A stretch of DNA of 64,000 nt, taken from the NCBI RefSeq assembly GCF_038007965.1, contig NZ_JBBOYD010000001.1, forward strand, positions 4,070,501 through 4,134,500. The letters are read 5' to 3'. Positions within the stretch are counted from its first letter, which is position 1. Each line of letters opens with the position of its first letter. Source of the stretch: Niallia sp. FSL W8-0635. Its GTDB lineage: Bacteria; Bacillota; Bacilli; Bacillales; Cytobacillaceae. Below, piece after piece: positions 54,427 through 62,414 of this stretch. The notes below the pieces were generated by a model. It ran no database searches. It saw only the letters and a program-made list of their open reading frames with translations, and had not been told where the DNA came from. A program made the position numbers and the translations under genes.

Positions 54427-55764
54427 TTAGATAATCTCTGATTCTTGCTTTACAGGAATCTTACCTGGGTTTAATAAATCGAATGGATCATTTTCCTGTT
54501 TCTTTTTCATGATTTGTTCCATTTTTAAATTGTAGCCACCAAAGCCAAGCAAGTACGTATGAGGATCATTGATTTCCACGCCTATACTTCTACAAAAATC
54601 AATAATTTCATATAATCTTTCTTTTGATTGATAAAGGATAACCGGTAAAGAGGCCGGTGTAATCTCCCCTTTTATTTTGATATACTCAAAATGAAATTGA
54701 ATTTCTTCTCCAAATTTTTCTCTCAGTGTATCCATTTGCTCAAAAATTTGATCTACCTTAAATCTCGCTTGCAGGTATGTCATATTTTCTCCATGTTTAT
54801 GGGCCCAAAGGGTTGCATGATTCCATGTGAAATCAGATACTTTTAATCCTTTATGATAATTGCTTGCAGGGATTATTAAATCAGAAGTCCCACTATATTT
54901 ATCCACTAAAAGCTGTAAGTCCTTCAAACAGGATTCTTCAATTTCCAGCATGGTAATTGATTTATCATCCTGAAGGACGTTTTTTAGAGAATGGAAATGG
55001 GATGGAATCGGCCATTCACACACAGACACAAGACGCTTTGTGATCGCTTCGTTATGTGCTAGCTCATCGCCAAATTTTACAGCCTCTTTAAAAGTGGGGA
55101 AGGAAATAATATGTTGAGTCCACTCTTGCTTCTCTTCCACTGGCAAAATTGCTTCCAATACAATCCCCGTAGTCCCGTAATTATGTATGTAGTCTTCCAT
55201 TTCCTCTCCTACTACCTCAAAGATTCTCGGCTCCCCTTCAAATGTCATAACTGTAACGCCAATAATATTGCCGTCCCATAAGTTGCCCCAACGAATGGAT
55301 CCAATTCCGCCAGAACCACCACATAGGAAGCCTCCTACGGTTGATGTCATAAAAGTACTAGGATATATCCTTAGTTCTTTTCCTTGTTTCCGCAACGTTT
55401 TCTCCAATGCACCAAGACGCATCCCTGCCTGTACTTTCACGGTGCTTTCCGTCAGTTCTAGTAATTTATCTAGCTTCGTCAAATCGAGAACAATTCCGCC
55501 TTTTAAAGGGATCGCTTGCCCGTAGTTTCCGGTTCCTGCTCCTCTAATCGTTACTGACACTTTATTAGCTACTGCGAAGGTGACGATTTCTTTTATTTCC
55601 TCGATAGAGATTGGTTTTACAGCACAATCTGCGACTTTATCCTTTAGCTCTTCGAATAGTACAGGAGAATACCAATAATAATCCTTTGACAGTCGTTCTC
55701 TTTGACTTTCACTTATAATTACCTTCTCTTTGCCAACTAACTCTATTAATTTCTCTAACCACAT
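54427..55764 (-). CDS. FAD-linked oxidase (GlcD/VAO type)
   Basis: About 445 residues. PCMH-type FAD-binding domain: SVTIRGAGTGNYGQAIPLKGGIVLDLT in pieces (~74-100) and GGFLCGGSGGIGSIRWG (~147-163), then a C-terminal substrate domain with INDPHTYLLG (~405) and the end NPGKIP (~436) typical of GlcD-like oxidases. It oxidises a hydroxy- or amino-acid or ring compound with FAD. It sits between the permease and the ATPase of the importer, so it acts on the imported compound or a product of it. I start at ATG 55764; a GTG at 55773 lies in the RBS. Confidence 0.87.
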   Translation of the reverse strand: MWLEKLIELVGKEKVIISESQRERLSKDYYWYSPVLFEELKDKVADCAVKPISIEEIKEIVTFAVANKVSVTIRGAGTGNYGQAIPLKGGIVLDLTKLDKLLELTESTVKVQAGMRLGALEKTLRKQGKELRIYPSTFMTSTVGGFLCGGSGGIGSIRWGNLWDGNIIGVTVMTFEGEPRIFEVVGEEMEDYIHNYGTTGIVLEAILPVEEKQEWTQHIISFPTFKEAVKFGDELAHNEAITKRLVSVCEWPIPSHFHSLKNVLQDDKSITMLEIEESCLKDLQLLVDKYSGTSDLIIPASNYHKGLKVSDFTWNHATLWAHKHGENMTYLQARFKVDQIFEQMDTLREKFGEEIQFHFEYIKIKGEITPASLPVILYQSKERLYEIIDFCRSIGVEINDPHTYLLGFGGYNLKMEQIMKKKQENDPFDLLNPGKIPVKQESEII

Positions 55765-55779
55765 AAAAGTCACCGCCTA

Positions 55780-56580
55780 TTAAAATTGTAAATAATGGGA
55801 AACCTTTGCTGCTATATCACTAAAATGATGGGAGGTTCTCAATTCAGCATTTCTAGGAAAAGGCAGATTGACATCGACTGTATTTTCTATTTTTCCTGGA
55901 CTAGGTGTCATTACGGCAATTTTTGTAGATAAATAGACTGCCTCAAACACATTATGAGTAATAAATAAGACTGTCATTTGTTCTTTTTGCCATATTTTTA
56001 ACAGCTCTGCCTGCAAGTTCTGTCGGGTTATTTCATCTAAAGCGCCAAAGGGCTCATCCATTAATAATAATTTCGGTTTTGCGACAAGGGCCCTTGCAAT
56101 TGATACCCTCATCTTCATTCCACCTGACAATTCCCTTGGTAGGGCTTTGCGAAAATCCTTTAATCCTACTAATTCCAACACTTTTTCCGCCATCTCAACC
56201 TTTGTTTTTTTCGGGATATTTTGAAATTCCAAAGGAAGCAAAATATTATCCATCACATTTCTCCATGGCAGCAAGGTTGCATCCTGAAAAACGAAAGATA
56301 CATCGGTACTCTGCTTTTGAGCCATGCGCGGACTTTTACCTAGAATCGTCAGTTCTCCATCTGTATGCTCAATCAACCCCGAAATCATTTTAAAGATCGT
56401 TGATTTCCCACACCCCGACGGTCCAACAAAGGAAACAAACTCTCCTTGTTTAATATCGAGACTTACATTTTGAACAGCTGTTTTTCCATTTGGATAAACC
56501 TTGTTAACATTTTGCAAATGAACAATAGCTTCGTTTACTAGATTTTGCTTTTGTTTTTCTATCACACTGGCATTTGCCAT
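55780..56580 (-). CDS. ABC transporter ATP-binding protein (SsuB/ThiZ type)
   Basis: 266 residues. Walker A GPSGCGKSTIFKM (~53-65), Q-loop FVFQDATLLPW (~96), signature ELSGGMKMRVSIARAL (~149), Walker B LLLMDEPFGALDE (~171) and the His switch FITHNV (~207). It energises the NMT1-type importer. RBS AGGGAGGGG. Confidence 0.94.
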   Translation of the reverse strand: MANASVIEKQKQNLVNEAIVHLQNVNKVYPNGKTAVQNVSLDIKQGEFVSFVGPSGCGKSTIFKMISGLIEHTDGELTILGKSPRMAQKQSTDVSFVFQDATLLPWRNVMDNILLPLEFQNIPKKTKVEMAEKVLELVGLKDFRKALPRELSGGMKMRVSIARALVAKPKLLLMDEPFGALDEITRQNLQAELLKIWQKEQMTVLFITHNVFEAVYLSTKIAVMTPSPGKIENTVDVNLPFPRNAELRTSHHFSDIAAKVSHYLQF

Positions 56581-56601
56581 ACAGAAACCCCTCCCTTTTC
56601 G

Positions 56602-57414
56602 TTACATGGAGCCTTTTATGGTTTGAAGATCAAAACGAATCATTTCCTTTATTGCACTAGCAAAGCTTTCACTCACTAATTGAAGAATCTGTTCGCCCTT
56701 TTCAATAGTCGCACTGGCTGCATCTCCTGCTATTCCAGTCGAAGAAATATCCTTCATCACCCAAGCAAAATAGCTGTTGCCCTTCAAATATAAGTGCTGT
56801 GTATTTTCTGGCAATTGGACGAACTCCGTTGGGCTTAATTCCATATCCACCCATGCTTCTTTTAAAGCCAAAACCATGGAAGTTTCTACCTCTCCACCAT
56901 GAATTCCATACTTTTGTTCTTTTTCCGAAATGAGCGAGCTTATGACAGAATAATCCGGGTTTAACCGGAACACATTCATCCCTGTTTCAATTCGTACTTC
57001 TCTTGCCATCATATTAAGGAGATCATGATTTCCCCCATGGGTATTAAAGAGAAGCAATTTATTAAAGCCACTTTCACTTACACTTTTGGCAATATCACTG
57101 ATAACGGCCTGCAAAGTTGCAGACGACAATGTAATTGTTCCTGACAAACCTAAATGTTCTGTGCTCTTACCATATGGAAGAGATGGCAGCACCCAAACAT
57201 CCTCTTCTGGAATAAGATTTAGCGCTTCAGCTAAAAGGCCTTCGCCAATTAGTGTGTCTGTATAAACAGGTAAATGCGGTCCATGCTGTTCTACTGCACC
57301 TATCGGTAAAATAACAAGGGCATTCTCCTTATCTAGCAGTTCTATTTCTCTAGAGGTTAATCTAGGCAAAAATCTTTTTTCGAATGCATTTCCACTATAT
57401 CTACCATGTAACAT
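56602..57414 (-). CDS. Creatininase-family amidohydrolase
   Basis: 270 residues. The family metal and active-site residues are visible: Glu42 and His44 in PIGAVEQHGPHLP, Asp53 in YTDT, His126 and His130 in FNTHGGNHD, and Glu175/Glu177 in HGGEVETS. Members hydrolyse cyclic or linear amides (creatinine, formamidopyrimidines, peptide maturation). The THGGN segment is the general family form; the P. putida creatininase carries a Glu in this loop as I recall, so creatinine should not be assumed. First gene of the seven-gene operon. RBS AAGGAGG. Confidence 0.85.
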   Translation of the reverse strand: MLHGRYSGNAFEKRFLPRLTSREIELLDKENALVILPIGAVEQHGPHLPVYTDTLIGEGLLAEALNLIPEEDVWVLPSLPYGKSTEHLGLSGTITLSSATLQAVISDIAKSVSESGFNKLLLFNTHGGNHDLLNMMAREVRIETGMNVFRLNPDYSVISSLISEKEQKYGIHGGEVETSMVLALKEAWVDMELSPTEFVQLPENTQHLYLKGNSYFAWVMKDISSTGIAGDAASATIEKGEQILQLVSESFASAIKEMIRFDLQTIKGSM

Positions 57415-57468
57415 CTTTTACCATCCTCCTTATAAAAGACTAATGAACTCTAATAAAAACCCAAACAA

Positions 57469-57485
57469 ATAACATATCATGTTAT
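57469..57485. promoter_or_regulatory. Candidate operator upstream of the creatininase-type operon
   Basis: ATAACATATCATGTTAT has perfect 7-base arms (ATAACAT, ATGTTAT) around ATC. It lies 55 bases upstream of the first gene of the operon, within an AT-rich promoter region. The binding protein is unknown. Confidence 0.45.
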
Positions 57486-57655
57486 AATTACTGACATAAA
57501 TACTATATTTATAATAGAGGTTACTTTTCCAATTTGCATTAGCACTTTCGTAAAAGTTTTCATAATATTTTGTATACTTTGAACAAATTGACCATACCCC
57601 CTAGAAAGAAAGGAATATTTCAAGGTGTTTAAGAACCTACTTTTTACTAAAAGTA

Positions 57656-57681
57656 AAAAGAACCCTTAAAAGAGTTCTTTT
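57656..57681 (-). terminator. Intrinsic terminator after the RQC-minor gene
   Basis: On the minus strand AAAAGAACTC, loop TTTTAA, then GGGTTCTTTT with a T-run. It lies 37 bases past the stop. A partial GGTGCCTGG-like repeat remnant (AGTACCAGGCACTG, 57703-57716) lies between. Confidence 0.75.
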
Positions 57682-57717
57682 CCAATGCAACATATAATAA
57701 TTAGTACCAGGCACTGT

Positions 57718-58476
57718 TTAATAAAATAACTCATAATCCCTTTCATTCCGACACTTTTCACATCTTTTCGGTAATGAAAGACCTTTCATCTTATAAAACT
57801 GCTGCTCTCCTATTGTAAAAGTAAACCGTTTTCCACATGTCCAGCATTTTAAAAGTAGATCATGTGGCTCGATCCCCTTTAGTGCTTCCTTGATTGATTC
57901 TGCTCTTTCCTTTGCAGCGGTATCATCAATCGGCTCGTTACTATTTAAGACATGTATCGTTGTTTGAATTTCTTCTCGTACCTTTTTATAATCCACTTCT
58001 TCCCATAATTCTAGATAAGGAATAAATGATTGATCACCAGATTCTTTTACTTTTTCTAGGAGCAAAAGAATCATGTTTCGATTCCGACCCTTTAAGTAGC
58101 TCATATCAGGATCTTGTTTCCCCTCTTTCATCCATTCCTTCCACTCATTCAAAAGTTCATCGGTATATTGATCGGACTCAATGTACCATCCTCGCTCTGT
58201 ATAAATAATCATTGGGAGTTTCCCAGAATACTCTATATCTAGAAAATCATGATCTATCATCCAATCAATTTTCCCCATAATTTCATCGAGCTTCTCTGAC
58301 TTATAAAAACCATAGACCGGGCATCTATCCAGCTCAAGTTGTAATACCTTCTTCTCCCGAGCCCCCTTTAAAATTTTTGCAAGAAGCGTTCTTCCTCCAT
58401 TAGCAATAATTTCATCAGCCGCTCTCAATATGGCCATTATTTCTTCTTCAGCTAATCGCCCCGTCTTAACGCTCAT
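57718..58476 (-). CDS. RQC-minor-type DNA-binding protein with zinc ribbon
   Basis: 252 residues. The N-terminal ~100 residues (EEEIMAILRAADEIIANGGRTLLAKILKGAREKKVLQL in pieces) form an RQC-like winged helix, as found at the C-terminus of RecQ helicases but here without a helicase. The C-terminal ~45 residues are a zinc ribbon: CWTCGKRFTF (~213) and CEKCRNERDY (~240). The middle is helical and acidic. Such stand-alone RQC proteins are widespread in Bacillales and linked by prediction to DNA repair or to a defence system. It overlaps the upstream gene by one base (TGATG). Confidence 0.75.
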   Translation of the reverse strand: MSVKTGRLAEEEIMAILRAADEIIANGGRTLLAKILKGAREKKVLQLELDRCPVYGFYKSEKLDEIMGKIDWMIDHDFLDIEYSGKLPMIIYTERGWYIESDQYTDELLNEWKEWMKEGKQDPDMSYLKGRNRNMILLLLEKVKESGDQSFIPYLELWEEVDYKKVREEIQTTIHVLNSNEPIDDTAAKERAESIKEALKGIEPHDLLLKCWTCGKRFTFTIGEQQFYKMKGLSLPKRCEKCRNERDYELFY

Positions 58477-58784
58477 CAAAATGGTAAGTCCTCCTCATCA
58501 ATCCAAGAATCAGAAAAAATCGGTGTTTCTTTCTTTTTAACGCTATTTGCAAGTTTTTTAAGAAGAATAGGTGTTTCTGTCAAATCCTTATCAAACTTCT
58601 CCTCATACAATTCACGAATCCACACCTTTACTGGGGCTTTCCATTGCTGATTAGGAGCAGGAATATTCCTTATTAAAACCTTGGGTGTCATTCCTAACTC
58701 TTTTGCCATTTGAATTTCGATATTATTCAATCGGCACCTTTTTTTGGCCTCTTCCCAAGCTTGGCCATTCTTTTTTGCTGGCAT
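58476..58784 (-). CDS. Small protein coupled to the RQC-minor gene
   Basis: 102 residues, basic N-terminus (PAKKNGQAWEEAKKRCRLNN), middle segment with IQMAKELGMTPKVLIRNIPAPNQQWKAPVKVWIRELYEEKF in pieces, and an acidic end (DSWIDEEDLPF). The acidic, Phe-ending C-terminus resembles protein-interaction tails. RBS AAGGAGAG. It is translationally coupled to the RQC-type gene (shared base), so the two products probably act together. Family not named with confidence. Confidence 0.7.
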   Translation of the reverse strand: MPAKKNGQAWEEAKKRCRLNNIEIQMAKELGMTPKVLIRNIPAPNQQWKAPVKVWIRELYEEKFDKDLTETPILLKKLANSVKKKETPIFSDSWIDEEDLPF

Positions 58785-58940
58785 TAGACGTTTCTCTCCT
58801 TCCTAGAATAGTGGCCAACATCTATTAATTTTTCCCACTTTCGCATGAACAGGAATTTTTCCTGCCAATCTTTTCATGAGTTTGAAAACTGATGATTTTT
58901 CCTTATTGATTGGATAAGGGTTTTAATGCCTGCATTTTAC

Positions 58941-58981
58941 AAAAAAAATGGGAAAAGAATCAAGTTAATGAGTCCTTTCCC
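58941..58981 (-). terminator. Intrinsic terminator after the BIG2 protein gene
   Basis: On the minus strand GGGAAAGGACTC...GATTCTTTTCCC then ATTTTTTTT. It lies 100 bases past the stop of the large secreted protein gene. Confidence 0.75.
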
Positions 58982-59079
58982 TTTGTTCTTCTGAGAGGAG
59001 TAAATATTGTTTCGGTATCTTTTGGCGGATCTATTATTCCTCATGGGACAAGAAACCTGCTACCTTTTCCAATTTAACC

Positions 59080-61173
59080 TTATTTTTTTGTAAATACAAC
59101 CTTATTCAACCCTGCAATATTGATACGATCTCCAGTTTTAAGGGTGGTAGTTACACTTGTAACGGAATATCCATCTGATTTATTTGAAAGAATCTCATTT
59201 ACTAGTATACTACTGCCTCTGGAAATAATTAAATTCCCATATCCGCTTGGTGTTGTAATTTTGTATTTTCCTTGGTTAATATCTTTGCCAACCGTCCAAT
59301 ATCCAGAATGAAGGGCATTTGATTTGACGTTTGATACTTTCGTAAATTGTACACTGTTTAATCCTTCGATTTTTATGGAATCACCACTTTTTATATCTGT
59401 TGTAACGGTAGTAACACCACCGAAATCATCTTGTTTACTTGAAAGAATCTCATTTACAAAGCGATCAGTACCCATTCCGATGATTAAATTTCCGCTTCCG
59501 TTATTGGTAGTAATTTTATAGCGACCAGCGGATAAGTCTTTTCCTGCTTTCCATGTTCCAGCACTTAAGCTTTTTACATAGGGAACTGTAATCGTAGCAG
59601 CAGTAGTTCTTCCATTAGCCGTTGTAGCCGTAATTTTGGCTGAGCCTGCTCCTACCGCTGTTATCTTTCCCTTACTATCCACTTTCGCAACTTTAGTATT
59701 GGAAGACTTCCACTTTACTGTTTTATTTGTTGTGTTGCTTGGACTAACAGTAGCTGCTAAAGTCAGTGTTTTTCCTTTAGCTACAGTAGCTGAAGTCTTA
59801 TTTAACTTCACTGATTTTGCAGCAATTGGCGCTGTAATGGTTACTTTTACCTTTACCTCTTTAGCTCCTTTCACAGAAGCAGTAATAGTTGCTGTTCCCT
59901 TTTTAACACCAGTAACCTTTCCTTTGCTATCAACCTTAGCAATTTTTGTATTAGAAGACTTCCAACTTACTGTTTTGTCCGTGCTATCAGAAGGAGAAAT
60001 AGTAGCTTTCAGTATTTCTGACTTTCCTTCTGTAATAGATAAGCTGCTTTTATTTGTTTTTAATGTTTTCGTAGAAACCGTTACTGTTACTATTTTTGAT
60101 ACTTTTGTATTATCTTTGGCAGTGGCAGTAATAGTTACTTTACCATTCGCAATTCCTTTTATATTTCCCTTTGAATCTACCGTTGCCACTTTTGTATTGG
60201 AGCTTTTCCATTGAATAGTTTTATCTTGTGCATCAGCAGGTGATACGCTAGCCGTTACCTTTACTGTCTGATTCTTCGTAATACCTAAAGTAGATTTGCT
60301 TAGTTTCACACTAGTTGGAACTACTTTTGAAACCGTAACTTTAACACTCTTCTTCACAGACGGATTCCCTTTTGCAGTTGCAGTAATGGTCGCACTACCT
60401 ACTTTGACCGCTTTTACATTCCCAGCTGCATCAACTGACGCTACTGCGGCATTGCTTGTCGACCAGGTGATTCCTTTATTTGTGGCATTTGACGGATTCA
60501 CAGTGGCTGTTAATTTCACTGATTGGTTCATCTTAAGAGATAAGCTTGATTTATTTAAAGTAATGCTTTTCGGGATATTTTCTGTAAAGCTCATCGTGCC
60601 AATCATATAAGATACATACACTTTGTCTCCTTTAGAAAAATTGTAAGAGTAAGGATTATCTTCTGGTGCTAGAATATTCGAGTCCTTCAAATTATCGTTT
60701 TTATCATAGATATCAACAAAAGCCATATCATATTCATCTGCTGGATTATCAAAATTTAATGTATACGTTCCAGTTGGTATAGCGGCACCAACTTCATAAA
60801 AGCCATTAGAAATTTTCTTTAGATCAATCTTTGAAACAGACTCGACTCGTACGGAAGAAGAACCATCAGATAGAGAGATTTCTATTCTATCTCCATTTTT
60901 CAGATTCGTGATAAATTGATTAGAGTTATAGTAGTTTTCACTATCAAGATATTCATAAATATAAAAATCCTTTCCATGATCAACGGATAATTCAGCTGTT
61001 CCACTGGAAATAGTGAATTTATTTAATCCAGGAGATAAATCCTTTCCTACAACATAGAGCCCACTTTTTAACGTATTGGATGCAGCATGCACAATCATAC
61101 CTGTACTGCCTGAAGCTAGCGAAAAAAATAATAGCATCATAATAATTGCTTTAATAACAAGATTCCTTTTCAT
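59080..61173 (-). CDS. Large secreted protein with four bacterial Ig-like (BIG2) domains
   Basis: 697 residues. Signal peptide 1-31 (AIIMMLLFFSLASGSTGMIV, cut after VHA). Two N-terminal modules (SGLYVVGKDLSPGLNKFTIS ~38; NGFYEVGAAIPTGTYTLNFD ~122), then four BIG2 domains of ~82 residues (starts ~205, 290, 370, 450), each with KWSSNTKVATVDSKGNIKG-like cores. Two C-terminal modules repeat the first type (AGTWKAGKDLSAGRYKITTN ~538; SGYWTVGKDINQGKYKITTP ~623). There is no LPxTG, so it may be released or held by its repeats. Likely adhesin or wall-associated protein. Confidence 0.85.
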   Translation of the reverse strand: MKRNLVIKAIIMMLLFFSLASGSTGMIVHAASNTLKSGLYVVGKDLSPGLNKFTISSGTAELSVDHGKDFYIYEYLDSENYYNSNQFITNLKNGDRIEISLSDGSSSVRVESVSKIDLKKISNGFYEVGAAIPTGTYTLNFDNPADEYDMAFVDIYDKNDNLKDSNILAPEDNPYSYNFSKGDKVYVSYMIGTMSFTENIPKSITLNKSSLSLKMNQSVKLTATVNPSNATNKGITWSTSNAAVASVDAAGNVKAVKVGSATITATAKGNPSVKKSVKVTVSKVVPTSVKLSKSTLGITKNQTVKVTASVSPADAQDKTIQWKSSNTKVATVDSKGNIKGIANGKVTITATAKDNTKVSKIVTVTVSTKTLKTNKSSLSITEGKSEILKATISPSDSTDKTVSWKSSNTKIAKVDSKGKVTGVKKGTATITASVKGAKEVKVKVTITAPIAAKSVKLNKTSATVAKGKTLTLAATVSPSNTTNKTVKWKSSNTKVAKVDSKGKITAVGAGSAKITATTANGRTTAATITVPYVKSLSAGTWKAGKDLSAGRYKITTNNGSGNLIIGMGTDRFVNEILSSKQDDFGGVTTVTTDIKSGDSIKIEGLNSVQFTKVSNVKSNALHSGYWTVGKDINQGKYKITTPSGYGNLIISRGSSILVNEILSNKSDGYSVTSVTTTLKTGDRINIAGLNKVVFTKK

Positions 61174-61529
61174 TCAAAATCCTTCTCTCAATAATAGATT
61201 AGTATAGTACTGAGTAGATTATAATGGATATTATTAGGGAAATCACCATCGAATGTGTGTTCAGCACTATAAAATATCAAAAAAGGGTATAAATATCTTC
61301 TTTTGACTAGTAGATGACTGACTGGCAATAAGACAGAATCAAAGGATAGTGAGGAATTATAGAAATAGTAAATTTATTCGGGATGCACAAAAAAGCAGAG
61401 CATAGTAGTTATCAGCCGTTAGCACGAGCAAAACTCTCTATCAATGATCTACTTATTTTGAAACGTCCCTGTGACCATACCTATTTTCATTTTGGTTATG
61501 TCCTTCTAACGTGGACAAAATGCCTTTTC
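61174..61529. other. Intergenic region upstream of the BIG2 gene
   Basis: About 355 bases between the BIG2 gene start and the repeat at the RAYT 3' end. It contains the BIG2 promoter side and no supported gene or structured RNA that I can see. Confidence 0.45.
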
Positions 61530-61560
61530 TGTCTTTTTATGGTGCCAGGTACCTTTTCCT
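61530..61560. repeat. TGTC-GGTGCCTGGCACC repeat at the RAYT 3' end
   Basis: TGTCTTTTTATGGTGCC followed by AGGTACC (to 61552), ending 7 bases from the RAYT stop codon. It is in the same orientation as the copy on the other side of the RAYT gene (62361). Confidence 0.9.
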
Positions 61561-62119
61561 AGATTGGATATTGATCAGCTTCTTTCCCTCTCGCATATAA
61601 AAATTGAAGATACTGTTCGATTTGTGGCTCAGGAAAATAAGCAAGAATTTGTTCTGAATTTATAAAACTTCCTTCCTTAGACTCTATATAATCAAAATAA
61701 CTGCTCCAGGGATACTCCTCTAAGCTATTAATCATACCAGCTCGAATTGGATTTAGATGAATATACCGATTCACCTCTAATTCATATCGAGCCGACGTAA
61801 TCAATTCAGATCCATAACGACTTTCAAAGACATGTCCTGTAAAATTGTATTTCTTATTGAAATATTTTGCGTAGTTAAAATGGAGGAGTTGCATAATGTT
61901 ACTTGGGGAATGCTGAAGAGTTTTAATTTGGAGATGGATATGATTGGTCATCAAACAATACGTTTGCAGAATAAAAGGCCTTTTCGCCATTACCTCTACC
62001 AACAATCGAAGATACTCTTCTCGGTCTTCCTCATCCCAAAATAAAGAAGTCCGCCGAATACCCCGACTCGTAATATGGAAACTAGCACCAGGATACCAAA
62101 TACGTCTTTTCCTAGGCAA
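61559..62119 (-). CDS. REP-associated tyrosine transposase (RAYT), Y1/IS200-like
   Basis: 186 residues. The start PRKRRIWYPGASFHITSRGIR is the typical RAYT N-terminus. The HUH metal motif is TNHIHLQIK (~58-64), followed by FNYAKYFNKKYNFTGHVFES (~84-103), RYGSELI and RYIHLNPIRAGM (~117-128), all standard for the family. The catalytic Tyr cannot be assigned with certainty. RAYTs cut and join single-stranded REP hairpins. It starts at TTG with AAAGGAGG. It is flanked on both sides by TGTC-GGTGCCTGGCACC repeats, the expected REPtron layout, with no IS ends. Confidence 0.92.
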   Translation of the reverse strand: MPRKRRIWYPGASFHITSRGIRRTSLFWDEEDREEYLRLLVEVMAKRPFILQTYCLMTNHIHLQIKTLQHSPSNIMQLLHFNYAKYFNKKYNFTGHVFESRYGSELITSARYELEVNRYIHLNPIRAGMINSLEEYPWSSYFDYIESKEGSFINSEQILAYFPEPQIEQYLQFLYARGKEADQYPI

Positions 62120-62298
62120 CTAACTACCTCCTTTTGTTGTGAAATTTGATTACATACGAGCAAATTTAAAGTACACAGAATTTACCAAGGGGTGTTTTAC
62201 ATGCTCATCTCAATAAATAAGAAGACTTATAAAATAGAAAGAAAAAACATTAAAATACAAAATTCTACCTAACTATCAAAATTCCTGCATATTCCGAC

Positions 62299-62340
62299 AA
62301 AAAAATAGGAAAAGAAACCAAAAATGATTCCTTTTCCTTA
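62299..62340 (-). terminator. Intrinsic terminator after the MFS (galactonate-type) gene
   Basis: On the minus strand AAGGAAAAGGAATC, loop, then GGTTTCTTTTCC and ATTTTTTT. It lies about 75 bases past the transporter stop, beyond the repeat. Confidence 0.75.
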
Positions 62341-62359
62341 GTCCTCCTGGGAAAGACAC

Positions 62360-62406
62360 TTGTCTTTTTATGGTGCCTGGCACCCTCACTGTTGGCACCC
62401 TCACTG
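62360..62406. repeat. TGTC-GGTGCCTGGCACC repeat with a 13-base tandem duplication
   Basis: TGTCTTTTTATGGTGCC then TGGCACC (62361-62384), and GGCACCCTCACTG occurs twice in tandem (62379-62391 and 62394-62406). It lies about 240 bases upstream of the RAYT start and 8 bases from the transporter stop. Confidence 0.88.
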
Positions 62407-62414
62407 CACTTCAT

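Noticed and set aside
56602..57414. Creatinine degradation by creatininase and creatinase
   Set aside because: No creatinase or sarcosine oxidase gene is present and the THGGN loop is the general family form; kept only as one possibility.
57703..57716. AGTACCAGGCACTG as a sixth TGTC-GGTGCCTGGCACC repeat
   Set aside because: The palindrome core is partly kept but the TGTC-T-run leader is absent, so it is at most a remnant.
62202..62270. Small plus-strand frame MLISINKKTYKIERKN with GGGGTG upstream
   Set aside because: Only about 23 codons, low-complexity lysine-rich, no further support.
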